Shown one piece after another: positions 42,536 to 51,213 of a DNA stretch of 64,000 nucleotides. The stretch lies in NCBI RefSeq assembly GCF_010119205.1, contig NZ_WRXM01000001.1, forward strand, positions 682,001 through 746,000. The letters run 5' to 3'. Within the stretch, counting starts at the first letter, position 1; the number at the start of each line of letters is the position of its first letter. A model generated the notes under the pieces. The model saw nothing but the letters and a program-made list of their open reading frames with translations, searched no databases and was not told where the DNA came from. The translations under genes were made by a program, and so were the position numbers. This DNA comes from Haloarcula limicola (lineage in GTDB: Archaea > Halobacteriota > Halobacteria > Halobacteriales > Haloarculaceae).

Positions 42536-43276
42536 CTAATCGGTCTGGGGGAGGAGCCACGCGCCGACGAGAAAGCCGACGACGGCACAGACCGTGAGGA
42601 CGGCGAGCGGCGTGATGGCACCTCCCTCGCCCGTCGTCGCCGCGCGCACGCCTCGCGAGAAGTACGTCAGCGGCGAGAGCCACGTCGGGAACCACCCCGG
42701 GAGGAGTTCCGGCGGGACGAACGTCTCCGAGAGGAACAACAGGGGAAGCGCGATGGCGTTGCTCGCGGAGATGACGCCGTCCTGTGAGTCGGCCAGACTC
42801 CCGAGCATCGCTCCGACGCCGCAGAACAGCCCCACGCCGAGGACGACGAACGGAATCAGCAACGGCGACAGCTCTATCTGTGCGCCGGTGAGCACGACCA
42901 TCAGCGCCAGCAGGAGTATCCCCGCCAGGCCGATGACGACGACGTTCACGAGCGTCTGGGCGAGCAGCCACTCCGGGCGGGTCAGCGGCGTCGTCGCCAG
43001 TTTCTCGAAGCGGTTGCCCGCTCGGTGACGCGCCACCTCGCTCCCGACCCGAGAGAGCGGCGTGAACAGCACGACGACCGCGAGGTAGCCGGGCACGTAG
43101 TACGCCGGGGACTCGGTGAAGAGGCCGCCCCCGCCCGGCCGCGTCTGGACGAGGACGCCGAAGATGACGACGATGATCAGCGGGAAGAAGAAGGTGAAGA
43201 AGACCGCCGTCCGCCGACGGAGGAACGCCCGCGCCGCGGCCCGCGATTCCGCCCGAAGGCGACCGAGTCGGCTCAC
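42536..43276 (-). CDS. ABC-2 type transporter permease
   Basis: 246 aa from a GTG at 43276 that overlaps the ATPase stop by four bases (GTGA); the longer open frame to 43381 is rejected for this reason. Six helices and the ABC-2 pattern: an amphipathic N-terminal RRRTAVFFTFFFPLI, an extracellular loop, GNRFEKLATTPLTRPEWLL and LPLLFLSETFVPPELLPGWF (ABC-2 signature). It forms an exporter with the ATPase encoded before it. Substrate unknown; drug or glycan are options. Confidence 0.88.
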   Translation of the reverse strand: MSRLGRLRAESRAAARAFLRRRTAVFFTFFFPLIIVVIFGVLVQTRPGGGGLFTESPAYYVPGYLAVVVLFTPLSRVGSEVARHRAGNRFEKLATTPLTRPEWLLAQTLVNVVVIGLAGILLLALMVVLTGAQIELSPLLIPFVVLGVGLFCGVGAMLGSLADSQDGVISASNAIALPLLFLSETFVPPELLPGWFPTWLSPLTYFSRGVRAATTGEGGAITPLAVLTVCAVVGFLVGAWLLPQTD

Positions 43277-44214
43277 CGGACACCACCCGCCGTCGCCTCC
43301 TCGCTCCGCGGATCGCCGCCGCGACCGACGCCGGTTCCCGTCAGTTCGAGGTAGACGTCTTCTAGGTCCGGCTCCTTCCACGTCAGGCTGTCGTAGCCGA
43401 CGCCGGCGGCGTCGAGTTCGGCGACGACCTGCCCGATGGACTCCGGTCGGACGCCGTAGACCACGAGTCGGCCGTTCCGCAGGACGGTCCGCGCCGGATA
43501 GTCGATGCGGTCGGGAGTCGTCTCGTCGAAGTCGCCGTCGACGATGAGTTGGCTATCGCCGCCGTGTTCGGCGACCAGTCGAGTCGGACTGTCCAGCGCG
43601 GCCAGTCGCCCGTCGGCGAGCAACCCGACGCGGTCGGCGAGTTGCTGGGCCTCCTCCATGTAGTGTGTCGTGACGACGATGGTGACGCCGCGGTCGGAAA
43701 GGCCCGACAGCAGGTCCCAGAGGGCCTGTCGGCCGGCCGGGTCGATTCCCGTCGTCGGCTCGTCGAGCACGAGCAGGTCCGGGTCGTTGATGAGCGCCGT
43801 CGCCACGCAGGTCCGCCGCTGCTGTCCGCCCGAGAGGTTCTCGTAGTACGTCTGGGCGCTGTCGGTCAGTCCCACGTCCGACAGCACGGCGTCGACGTCC
43901 CGCGTCTCGTCGTAGAGACCGGCGTAGTACGCGACGAGTTCGCGCGCGCTCAGGCGCTCGTGCGGGTCGAACGACTGCGGGAGGAGACCGATGCGCGAAC
44001 GGTCCACGTCTCTCGGTGACTCCCCGAACAGTTCGACGCGGCCCTCCGCGTCGGTGGTCCCGGTCAGCGCGCGAACCAGCGTCGTCTTCCCCGCCCCGTT
44101 CGGTCCGACCAGCGCCAGCACCTCGCCCGCCGCCGCGGAGAGCGACACGCCGTCGAGCGCGACGGTGTCGCCGTAGCGCCGACGGACGTCCTCGGCGACC
44201 AGTACCTCGTCCAT
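43273..44214 (-). CDS. ABC transporter ATP-binding protein
   Basis: 313 aa. Walker A GPNGAGKTTL near residue 37, signature LSGGQQRRTCVA near 132, Walker B LLVLDEPTTGID near 155 and the H-loop TTHYMEEA. The C-terminal extension (about 80 residues) is that of DrrA/CcmA-type exporter ATPases. Partner permease is encoded directly downstream. Confidence 0.92.
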   Translation of the reverse strand: MDEVLVAEDVRRRYGDTVALDGVSLSAAAGEVLALVGPNGAGKTTLVRALTGTTDAEGRVELFGESPRDVDRSRIGLLPQSFDPHERLSARELVAYYAGLYDETRDVDAVLSDVGLTDSAQTYYENLSGGQQRRTCVATALINDPDLLVLDEPTTGIDPAGRQALWDLLSGLSDRGVTIVVTTHYMEEAQQLADRVGLLADGRLAALDSPTRLVAEHGGDSQLIVDGDFDETTPDRIDYPARTVLRNGRLVVYGVRPESIGQVVAELDAAGVGYDSLTWKEPDLEDVYLELTGTGVGRGGDPRSEEATAGGVR

Positions 44215-44263
44215 AGTTCACCGTCGGTCATCCCCTCCGAAAGCCGTTCCGTTCTGGCGATGA

Positions 44264-44494
44264 CTACAGGTGACTCCTGACCTCGCGGACGATGTCGTCC
44301 ACGTCGAACTCGTCCTCGTCCTTGTCGTACACCGTCCGGCCGTCGACGCGGACGCTGAAGACGCCGTGGTCGCCCATCACCAGGCTCAGTCGGTCGATCT
44401 CCTGTTCGACGCCGTTGAGTATCGCTCGCTCTACGTCGAGGGCGCGCTCGCGGAAGCCACAGGGCACGCAGTACTCGATTTCGATCTCGGTCAT
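44264..44494 (-). CDS. Rdx family (SelT/SelW/SelH-like) protein
   Basis: 76 aa starting MTEIEIEYCVPCGFRERA. A CxxC (CVPC) between the first strand and helix, then GDHGVFSVRVDGRTVYDK, as in the thioredoxin-like Rdx family; the usual Sec is Cys. Probably a small redox protein. Function in archaea is not known. Confidence 0.82.
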   Translation of the reverse strand: MTEIEIEYCVPCGFRERALDVERAILNGVEQEIDRLSLVMGDHGVFSVRVDGRTVYDKDEDEFDVDDIVREVRSHL

Positions 44495-44543
44495 GTGTCG
44501 ACGTACGTACCCGATAGTGACAAAGGCTCGCCTCGACGGACCG

Positions 44544-44807
44544 TCACCGGTACAGCGAGTAGGATATCAGTCCCATGCCGGCGAGGACGAACCCCGTTCG
44601 GAACAGTCCGGTGTGGAGCAGGCTCGGCAGATACGTATTCAACAGAGAACAGTCCATCACGCCGCCGAGGCTGATACAGACGAACCCCGCCGAGATGTAC
44701 AGCATCGTCGCGTTCTGATGCCTGCGATACCCCCGGAACGACTGGGCCGCGATGAGGAAGCCGAGCGCGATGACGAGTAAGTTGGCCGCGACGAGCAACG
44801 CGCTCAT
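44544..44807 (-). CDS. Small membrane protein (DUF7521-like)
   Basis: 87 aa, three helices, with RGYRRHQNATMLYISAGFVCISLGGVMDC. It overlaps the upstream HTH gene by four bases. The pair of an HTH regulator and this protein is frequent in haloarchaea as far as I recall. Role unknown; perhaps a membrane sensor. Confidence 0.65.
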   Translation of the reverse strand: MSALLVAANLLVIALGFLIAAQSFRGYRRHQNATMLYISAGFVCISLGGVMDCSLLNTYLPSLLHTGLFRTGFVLAGMGLISYSLYR

Positions 44808-45160
44808 TCGTCACCCCCGCGGATGTCTTCCCAGACACGCGTGAACCGATCGACCGCGTCAGATTGTTGTGTGATTGTCACGTCTAGCTCACCGTCTCGA
44901 ACGTCGACATCGATGTGTTCGACTGCCGCTTCGTAGGAGGTGTAGTGGTTCCCCGACGGGTCGAGCTCGTTGTTTTCGACCACGAGCCCCGCGTCGACGA
45001 GGTCGTCGACCCGGCGGTACACCGTCGGGAGCGAGAACCCGCACGCCTCCGCCAGCTCCTTCGCCGACATCGCCTCCCGACTCGCCGCCACGAATATCTC
45101 GCGGGCGTACTCGTCGTGGAGTAGCCCGAGCGCGGCGATGCCGTCGGGGTCCTCGCTCAC
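44804..45160 (-). CDS. Winged-helix transcriptional regulator (ArsR/HTH_20 type)
   Basis: 118 aa from a GTG at 45160, chosen because the ORF upstream (to 45262) is charged without domain character. LLHDEYAREIFVAASREAMSAKEL then ACGFSLPTVYRRVDDLVDAGLV form a winged HTH with the recognition helix SLPTVYRRVDDL. The remaining 40 residues are beta-strand and acidic. ATGA overlap to the membrane gene that follows. Confidence 0.82.
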   Translation of the reverse strand: MSEDPDGIAALGLLHDEYAREIFVAASREAMSAKELAEACGFSLPTVYRRVDDLVDAGLVVENNELDPSGNHYTSYEAAVEHIDVDVRDGELDVTITQQSDAVDRFTRVWEDIRGGDE

Positions 45161-45290
45161 GGCCGGGCAATCAGCGCGGGCGTTGAAGTATCTCGCGGAT
45201 ACCTCCCTACCGTGCGACGAGATAGCACGATTTTTCCGAGTCTGAAAACGGCGACGGCTCACTATACGGACGGTCGGCGAAGGCCGCTAC

Positions 45291-46127
45291 GTGACTCGAA
45301 AGACACGTCGGGCGTTGTTGCGGGGCGGCGTAGCGGCGACTATCGCCGGCCTCGCCGGGTGCAGTACCAGTGACTCGCAATCGACGTCGACGCCGCAGTC
45401 GGGCGCGTCCGCCTCGACCGACGCGGAAACGGCGTCGCAGTCGACGGCGACCGCGGAGGCGACTGACCGGCCGACACAGACCGAGGAATCGACGCCGATC
45501 TCCTCGAAGCCCGTCTCGCCGTCGTTACACGCGGCGTCCGGAACCACCGGCTTCGACGTCGACCTCGCCGGCAACCCGATAGTCGGGTCGCCCGACGCGG
45601 CCCTCGACCTCTACTACTGGAGCGATTACCTCTGTCCGTTCTGCAAGAAGTTCGAGGAGCGGACGTTCCCGAAGCTCGTCCGCACCCACGTCGCCGAAGG
45701 ACGGATCCGCGTCGTGCTCCTGCAGTTCCCGAACATCGGCGAGAACTCCATGACCGCGTCGGTCATGAGTCGGTGCGTCTGGCGACAGGTCCGCGAGGAC
45801 TCGCCGGACACCTTCTGGAACTGGCACTCGACGGTGTTCGACGAACAGGGGTTCACGCAGGGCGACTGGTCGAACCGGTCGAACCTGCTGGAGCTGACGG
45901 AGTCCGTCGAGGGCGTCGACGCGTCGGCGGTCGATTCCTGTCTGTCCGAGAACCGAGAGACGCTCGTCTCGGCGGTCGAGGCGGAACGCCAGCGCGGAAA
46001 GCGAGCGGGCCTCGACGGGACTCCCTCGTTCGTCCTCTACGACCCCGACTCCGACACCGCGGCCGACCTGCAGGGCGCACAGCCCTACTCCCGGTTCGAC
46101 AGCAAGATCCGGTCGCTGACGGAGTGA
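45291..46127 (+). CDS. DsbA-like thioredoxin-fold lipoprotein
   Basis: 278 aa from a GTG at 45291. Tat-type signal TRRALLRGGVAATIAGLAGC with lipobox LAGC, then a Ser/Thr linker to residue 85, then a DsbA-type domain: LYYWSDYLCPFCKKFEERTFPKL with CPFC active site, a helical insertion, and the cis-Pro segment GTPSFVLYD. It acts outside the cell membrane as thiol oxidase or reductase. The gene downstream, two bases away, encodes a membrane protein with CxxC, so they may form a redox pair. Confidence 0.88.
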   Translation: MTRKTRRALLRGGVAATIAGLAGCSTSDSQSTSTPQSGASASTDAETASQSTATAEATDRPTQTEESTPISSKPVSPSLHAASGTTGFDVDLAGNPIVGSPDAALDLYYWSDYLCPFCKKFEERTFPKLVRTHVAEGRIRVVLLQFPNIGENSMTASVMSRCVWRQVREDSPDTFWNWHSTVFDEQGFTQGDWSNRSNLLELTESVEGVDASAVDSCLSENRETLVSAVEAERQRGKRAGLDGTPSFVLYDPDSDTAADLQGAQPYSRFDSKIRSLTE

Positions 46128-46129
46128 CG

Positions 46130-46684
46130 ATGACCGAGCATACGGCCGACGGCTGGCGACGGCGGTTCGAACAGTTCGGGAGTAGACTCGGCGCGGCGCT
46201 GACGTATCCGCTCACGTCGTGGCCCCGGATACTCGCGGCCGCCGCTCTCGCCGTCGCCACCTTCGTCCTCCTCATCCTCAGTACGTTCCCGACCTACACG
46301 GTGCAGATGCTCGGGGCCGGCGTCCAGCGGTATCTACTCCGGGCCTTCCTCGATCTGCTCGATACGACGTACCGCTCCATCGGCGTCTTCGGCGTCGGTC
46401 TCATCGCCTGTTACGCCGTCCTCACCGGCGTCGCCGTCGTCAACGTCGCCGCGCAGTTGCGCGTCGTCGGACTGTCCAGCCTCTCGGATCTGACCGGCGT
46501 CCTCCCCGGTCTCGTGGCGTCCGGTTGCGCGAGTTGCGGGGCGGGCGTCCTCGGCTTTCTCGGGTTCACGGGCGCGCTCGCGGTGCTCCCGTTTCACGGT
46601 GGCCTCCTCCGCGTCGGCGGCCTCCTGCTCCTGCTTCTCTTCCTCGGACGGGCCGGCGACCCGCGGCAGTGTCGGCTGACCTGA
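46130..46684 (+). CDS. Membrane protein with CxxC in a transmembrane segment
   Basis: 184 aa from the ATG at 46130, two bases after the lipoprotein. Four to five helices. Helix 3 or 4 contains SGCASCGAGVLGFLGF, a CxxC next to a glycine-rich stretch, and the C-terminus ends with another Cys. Possibly a thiol-relay partner of the DsbA-like lipoprotein (compare DsbB or CcdA roles), but not homologous to either by eye. Confidence 0.65.
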   Translation: MTEHTADGWRRRFEQFGSRLGAALTYPLTSWPRILAAAALAVATFVLLILSTFPTYTVQMLGAGVQRYLLRAFLDLLDTTYRSIGVFGVGLIACYAVLTGVAVVNVAAQLRVVGLSSLSDLTGVLPGLVASGCASCGAGVLGFLGFTGALAVLPFHGGLLRVGGLLLLLLFLGRAGDPRQCRLT

Positions 46685-46714
46685 GACGGGGGGAATCGGC
46701 ATCGTCTCCGGCGC

Positions 46715-47389
46715 TTACCGTCCGATCGGTCGCCAGTACAGCAGCGCGAGCGAGACCAGATACACCACCGTCGCCGCGCCGTAGGACTGGGGGACTAACT
46801 GGCCGACGGCCGCGGCGGTCCCGCCGAGCACGCTCGATATCGTCGGCACCAGAATCCCGAGGACGCAGGAGACACAGGAGAAGAGGCCGGTCAGACTCCC
46901 GAGCGAGAGCCCCGACGTGTCAAGCACCATGACGTAGACGAGATAGGCCAGCGCGCCGTAGCCGACCAGTTTGTACGGGATGAGCGTCACCGACACGACG
47001 TTGCCGAAGTACGCCAGCATCGGGTTCCACCCCGGCGGGAGCTTCAGGAGGTTGAACTGGACGTACGAGACGATGTCCGGCGACCCGGGGCGAACGATCC
47101 CCCCGATGACCGCCAGGACGAGGAAGTAGGCGACGCCGACCGCCAGCGCGCGGCGTCGCTGTTTCGTCGAGGCGGGCGGCGGTGTCGTCTTCAGGACGAC
47201 CAGCAGGCCGGCGTTGATCCAGACCAGCGGGTAGACGTACTGGGCGACCCCGCGCCACGAGGTGGCGCTGGTCCCGCCGAAGAGGACGTGGGCCGCCACC
47301 AGCAGTAACTCCGTATTGAGAAGCAACGCGCCGTACAGCAGCGTCTCGCGGTCGAACGACGGGTCGAAGCGGCGGGTGATCGTACTCAT
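46715..47389 (-). CDS. Conserved membrane protein with CxxC helix (DUF7546-like)
   Basis: 224 aa from the ATG at 47389, overlapping the cyoE stop by four bases. About seven helices. Near residue 170 LFSCVSCVLGILVPTISS places CxxC at the start of a helix, as in the neighbour at 46130. Always next to cyoE in haloarchaea as I recall (DUF7546). Probably in heme-copper oxidase biogenesis; inference. Confidence 0.68.
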   Translation of the reverse strand: MSTITRRFDPSFDRETLLYGALLLNTELLLVAAHVLFGGTSATSWRGVAQYVYPLVWINAGLLVVLKTTPPPASTKQRRRALAVGVAYFLVLAVIGGIVRPGSPDIVSYVQFNLLKLPPGWNPMLAYFGNVVSVTLIPYKLVGYGALAYLVYVMVLDTSGLSLGSLTGLFSCVSCVLGILVPTISSVLGGTAAAVGQLVPQSYGAATVVYLVSLALLYWRPIGR

Positions 47390-48783
47390 AGGACGAGCGC
47401 GTCGGCGACGATGGCCAACAGGAGCAGACCGAGGTACGCGTTCGAGGCGTGGAACGCGCGGAACGCGGCTTCCTCGGTCTGCTCGCGGTGGAGGCGGACG
47501 ACGGCCCAGAGGAACACGCCGCCCAGCGTCGTTGACGTGAGCGCGTACAACCACCCCAGGGACGTGAGCGCGGCCAGTATCCCGGAGGCGACCAGCGTCG
47601 CACCGAGGTAGTAGACGATGTGCTTGCGCGTCTCCGTCTCGCCGCGGACCACGGGCATCATCGGGAAGCCGCCGGCCTCGTAGTCGTCCTTGTACGCGAG
47701 CGCGAGGTTGTAGAAGTGCGCGGGCGTCCAGAGGAAGATGACGCCGGCCAGCGCCAGCCCCGCCAGCCCGATGGTCCCGTCGATCGCCGCCCAGCCGATG
47801 AGCGCCGGGAGCGCCCCCGCCGCACCGCCGATGACGGTGTTCTGGACGGTGTTGGGCTTGAGGACGAGCGTGTAGACGACGCTGTAGAAGAGGATGGCCG
47901 TCAGCCCCAGCGCCGCCGCGAGGACGTTCACCTGCCAGAACAGCGCCATCGCGGCGGCCGCCAGCGCGACGCCGAAGGTCATCGCGTTCCGGACCGGAAT
48001 CTGGTGGGTGGCGATTGGGCGGTCGGAGGTGCGGTCCATCCGCTTGTCGATGTCACGTTCGAGGACGTGGTTGAACGTGCCCGACGCGCCGATGGCGAGG
48101 ACGCCGCCGCCCAGCGTCAGCAGCACCGTCCGAACGGTGAGCGACTGGCCGGCGTTCAGCGCCATCCCGGCGGCGGCGACCAGACACAGGAGCCACATCA
48201 GGCGCGGTTTCATCAGCCGGAAGTAGGCGTAGGCCGTGCCGAGGAGGCGCTCTCGCGTCGAGAGCGCGGCTCGCGGAACCGAACCGTCGTCGCTCTCCTC
48301 GGGCATCGGGGCCGGCGAGAGGTCGTCGACGGGCTCCTCGTCGTCGCTGCCCGTCTCGGCTTCGAGGTGCCACGCCAGCGCGAGGACGAACGCTCCGAAG
48401 ATTGCCATGCCGACGGCCAGGTGCGCACCGGGGAGCCCCCCGGTCGCGCCGGAGGTGGCGACGAACGCGCCCAGTGCGACCTGAATCGGGTACAGGGCGA
48501 TACCGACCAGCAGCGCGGCCTCGACGCGGCGGCGCGTCGCCGCGCGGAGTCCGAGGAAGACGGTGACGAGCGCGAGGACGCCGACGACCGCGGCGGTCAG
48601 GCGGTGGCCGCTGGCGATCAGCAGGGACGGGTTCGAGAGCGTCACCGGCCCCCGACAGAGCGGCCACGTGGTGCAGGCGGTCACCGCGTCGGTGATGGCG
48701 GCCGTCGCGCCGGCGATGACGAGGAGGTAGACGCCGACGGCGGTGGCGGCCAGCGACCCGGTGAACGTACGGCTCTCTGCCAT
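47386..48783 (-). CDS. cyoE: CtaA-like / protoheme IX farnesyltransferase fusion (heme O synthase)
   Basis: 465 aa. Residues 1-145 have four helices with a CtaA (heme A synthase) half pattern: a CTTWPLCRG cysteine pair and SGHRLTAAVVG and GAHLAVGMAIFG histidines. Residues 190-465 are a UbiA-type prenyltransferase with NHVLERDIDKRMDRTSDRP (Asp-rich Mg site) and the second YKDDYEAGGFPMMP. Together it would make heme O and take part in heme A formation. The fusion is known from haloarchaea. coxB follows only after 8.4 kb of other genes. Confidence 0.9.
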   Translation of the reverse strand: MAESRTFTGSLAATAVGVYLLVIAGATAAITDAVTACTTWPLCRGPVTLSNPSLLIASGHRLTAAVVGVLALVTVFLGLRAATRRRVEAALLVGIALYPIQVALGAFVATSGATGGLPGAHLAVGMAIFGAFVLALAWHLEAETGSDDEEPVDDLSPAPMPEESDDGSVPRAALSTRERLLGTAYAYFRLMKPRLMWLLCLVAAAGMALNAGQSLTVRTVLLTLGGGVLAIGASGTFNHVLERDIDKRMDRTSDRPIATHQIPVRNAMTFGVALAAAAMALFWQVNVLAAALGLTAILFYSVVYTLVLKPNTVQNTVIGGAAGALPALIGWAAIDGTIGLAGLALAGVIFLWTPAHFYNLALAYKDDYEAGGFPMMPVVRGETETRKHIVYYLGATLVASGILAALTSLGWLYALTSTTLGGVFLWAVVRLHREQTEEAAFRAFHASNAYLGLLLLAIVADALVL

Positions 48784-48891
48784 TACCGTATCCTTCGACG
48801 GCGCACACTTAGACTCCTCGCTTTTCCCGTCGGGTGAGCCGGGTTCGTGCGACGGTGCCGGGGAGAAAGAACGCCCGCGGGCTTCGACAGC

Positions 48892-49086
48892 TCAGTTGCC
48901 GCCGACCTCGGCCCCGGTCACCCAATCGGAGACGAGCTGCTGGATAGTCGCGTCGTCGATGGTCTGTCCGTCGGTGCCGGGCACCTCGGTATCGGTCTGC
49001 CACCAGTTGATGGCCTGTTGGATCTCGCCGTCCTCGACCCGCGAGTCGTCGCCGTCGCCGTAACTCGCGACGGCCTCGCGCACGGT
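48892..49086 (-). other. C-terminal module 2 (dockerin-like)
   Basis: 64 residues, with a 5-residue insertion (DGDDS) relative to the two other copies, giving a GDGDD run similar to a calcium-binding loop. Confidence 0.6.
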
Positions 49087-49539
49087 CATCGCCTCCGTCG
49101 ACTCCACTGTGACGGTGACGGCGTCGGTGTCGGCGACGTACTCGGAGGTCGACGGGTAGATACCGGACCCCTCGTTCTCGACGGGGTACTCGCCGGCCGA
49201 AGCCGTCGAGGGAACCGTGAGCGTGTACGTCACAGTGTAGTCCCCGGCGGTGAGCCAGAGCCACTCGTTCGTCGAGGACTTGTACGTTCCACCGTCGTCG
49301 TCGGTGGCCTCGACCGCCCAGCCGTCGGGCACGTTGGCGTCGATTAGCGGGCCGTGGACGCCGTCGCCGTCGATGGTGGCTTCGACGGTGATGGTGTCGC
49401 CGGGTTCGACAGTGGTGTCCGAGACGGTCGTCGTCACGCCGACGGCGTCGGCCGGGGCGGCGACGGCGGCCGTCGGCGCGAGGGCTGCCAGTACGAGCAG
49501 GCAGGCGACGGCGACGACGCCGCGAGAGTGACGGCGCAT
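48892..49539 (-). CDS. Short secreted protein ending in the dockerin-like module
   Basis: 215 aa. Signal peptide (residues 8-28), a beta-sandwich domain of about 110 residues (VEPGDTITVEATIDGDGVHGPLIDANVPDGW, TAGDYTVTYTLTVPSTASAGEYPV), then TVREAVASYGDGDDSRVEDG and EVPGTDGQTIDD near the end. This C-terminal module is shared with GH97 and the deacetylase. No catalytic motif. Likely a surface or binding protein. Divergent from the deacetylase. Confidence 0.72.
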   Translation of the reverse strand: MRRHSRGVVAVACLLVLAALAPTAAVAAPADAVGVTTTVSDTTVEPGDTITVEATIDGDGVHGPLIDANVPDGWAVEATDDDGGTYKSSTNEWLWLTAGDYTVTYTLTVPSTASAGEYPVENEGSGIYPSTSEYVADTDAVTVTVESTEAMTVREAVASYGDGDDSRVEDGEIQQAINWWQTDTEVPGTDGQTIDDATIQQLVSDWVTGAEVGGN

Positions 49540-49704
49540 GGTCAGTGGGAATCAGCCGCTCGAAGCGACTGTGAGACGGTGCGGTCGGGCGCGCGAGACT
49601 CCGGATGCATCAGTGTGCTGGCTTCGGTAGTTCCGGCCATTGTTATGGAGCGTTTGACCCCGGTAACACGCCGCCTTCGGTCCGAGCGCTCGGGTGTCAG
49701 GTGA

Positions 49705-49714
49705 TCTATAAACG
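49705..49714 (+). promoter_or_regulatory. TATA box of the deacetylase gene
   Basis: TCTATAAACG, 32-41 bases before the ATG at 49746; a start site at about 49735 would leave roughly 10 bases of leader, which favours the start at 49746 over 49782. Confidence 0.5.
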
Positions 49715-49745
49715 ATTACCGGGTCGAGCAAGCGGCGGCATAACA

Positions 49746-51209
49746 ATGCGGTGGGTGGCGCTATCGAACAGATATTCTGACATGACCAACCGCAATCCGA
49801 TTTCGCGCCACGGGCTGCTCAAACGGGGGGCCGCCGCGCTCACCGCACTGGGGACGACCACCAGCGTCGGGCGGGCACGAGCGGCGACCGAACATCCCTT
49901 GCTCAATACGGCCTTCGACACCACGGACCGCTACGAAGACAGCGGCCGACTGCTCGACGACTTCGAGGACCTGAGCCAGTGGGAAGCGCGGTCTGGGCAT
50001 CTCAATGCCGTGACCGACCAGCCCTACCGCGGCGACCAGTCGGCCGAGCTGCTACTGGGTCCGGACGAAGGTACCGACCTCGAGATCGTCCGCGTGTTCG
50101 ACGATCCGATAGATCTCTCGAACAAGGACCTCTCGATCGCGCTCCGGTTGGAGAGCCCCTCGACCGAGCAACTCGACGTCCACCTCTACAACGGCAGCGA
50201 TTCGGTCACGATGCGTCGGCGGACCATCACGACCTCCTACGGGTGGTTCCGCATCGACCTCGGCGTCACCAGCGAGTACGGCGACCCCGACCTCAGCAGC
50301 GTCGACGCCATCTCTCTGGAGTTCTATCGGGACTTCGAGACGGACCTCCGAGTGTGGGTGGACGACCTTCGGACGACCGAGCGAGCCGATACGGGGCGGG
50401 TCATCGTCACGTTCGACGACGGCGGTATCACCCAGTACACGAACGCGCTGCCCATCATGGAAGACCGGGGTATCCCCGCGCTCACGATGATAAACTCCGG
50501 GCGAGCGAGCGATAGCGACTTCCTGGGCGAGGACGAGATGCGCGAGATGCGCGGCGCCGGCTGGGAGATCGGTAGCCACACAGTCGATCACAGACATCTC
50601 CCTGATCTCTCCGACGCCGACGCTCGCGCGCAGATCGAGGAGAACAAGAAGTGGCTCCTCGAACGCGGGTTCGAGCGCGGCGCGTCGATGTTCTCCTATC
50701 CCTGGAGCGGGAACTCGCCCCGAATCCGTGACATCGTCAGCGACTACCACTACTTCGCGGTGACGGACGGTAGCTTGCCCCACGGGCAGCAGCTCACCGG
50801 CCCGCTGACCGTCGGCCGGGTGTTCGGCGAGGAACTGGAGCGGGTCTACGACGTGCTCGACATGGCCGAGAAGTACAACCAGACGGCCGTGCTGGCCTAC
50901 CATCAGGTCGGCGCGAACGGCTGGATCTCCGAGGACGACTTCCGGGCGACGATGGACCGGATCGCGAGCGGCAGCATCGAGGCGATTCGGCCCTCGAAGC
51001 AGTTGACCGAACTCCAGTCGCCGCCGGTCGAGGAGATCGTCCCGCTCTCCATCCGCGAGGCGGTGGCCGGCGACGGGGTCTTCGAGGGTAGCGAGGCCCA
51101 GCGAGCGGTCCACTGGTACCGGGAGGACGAGTACGTCCCGCGGACGAACGGGAAGAAGATCGACGAGGCGACGATGAACGAGCTGGCCGCGGCGTGGTCG
51201 AACGACTGA
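49746..51209 (+). CDS. Secreted polysaccharide deacetylase with dockerin-like tail
   Basis: 487 aa from ATG 49746 (alternative 49782). Signal ISRHGLLKRGAAALTALG resembles a Tat signal, but the second arginine is histidine. A jelly-roll domain (about 65-205; LDDFEDLSQWEARSG, DAISLEFYRDFETDLRVWVDDL) precedes a NodB-type domain: RVIVTFDDGGI (motif 1, DD), IGSHTVDHRHLPDL (motif 2, H...H) and MFSYPWSGNS (motif 3). It should remove acetyl groups from surface polysaccharide in a metal-dependent reaction. The last 53 residues are the shared module. First gene of a surface-glycan cluster. Confidence 0.87.
   Translation: MRWVALSNRYSDMTNRNPISRHGLLKRGAAALTALGTTTSVGRARAATEHPLLNTAFDTTDRYEDSGRLLDDFEDLSQWEARSGHLNAVTDQPYRGDQSAELLLGPDEGTDLEIVRVFDDPIDLSNKDLSIALRLESPSTEQLDVHLYNGSDSVTMRRRTITTSYGWFRIDLGVTSEYGDPDLSSVDAISLEFYRDFETDLRVWVDDLRTTERADTGRVIVTFDDGGITQYTNALPIMEDRGIPALTMINSGRASDSDFLGEDEMREMRGAGWEIGSHTVDHRHLPDLSDADARAQIEENKKWLLERGFERGASMFSYPWSGNSPRIRDIVSDYHYFAVTDGSLPHGQQLTGPLTVGRVFGEELERVYDVLDMAEKYNQTAVLAYHQVGANGWISEDDFRATMDRIASGSIEAIRPSKQLTELQSPPVEEIVPLSIREAVAGDGVFEGSEAQRAVHWYREDEYVPRTNGKKIDEATMNELAAAWSND
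51048..51209 (+). other. C-terminal module 3 of the deacetylase (dockerin-like)
   Basis: Starts SIREAVAGDGVF, contains EYVPRTNGKKIDEATM. Ungapped alignment to the GH97 tail. Confidence 0.6.
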
Positions 51210-51213
51210 TAGA

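Noticed and set aside
42360-43286. 308-codon minus-strand frame before the GH97 gene
   Set aside because: Shadow of the ABC permease in another frame, running into a non-coding promoter region.
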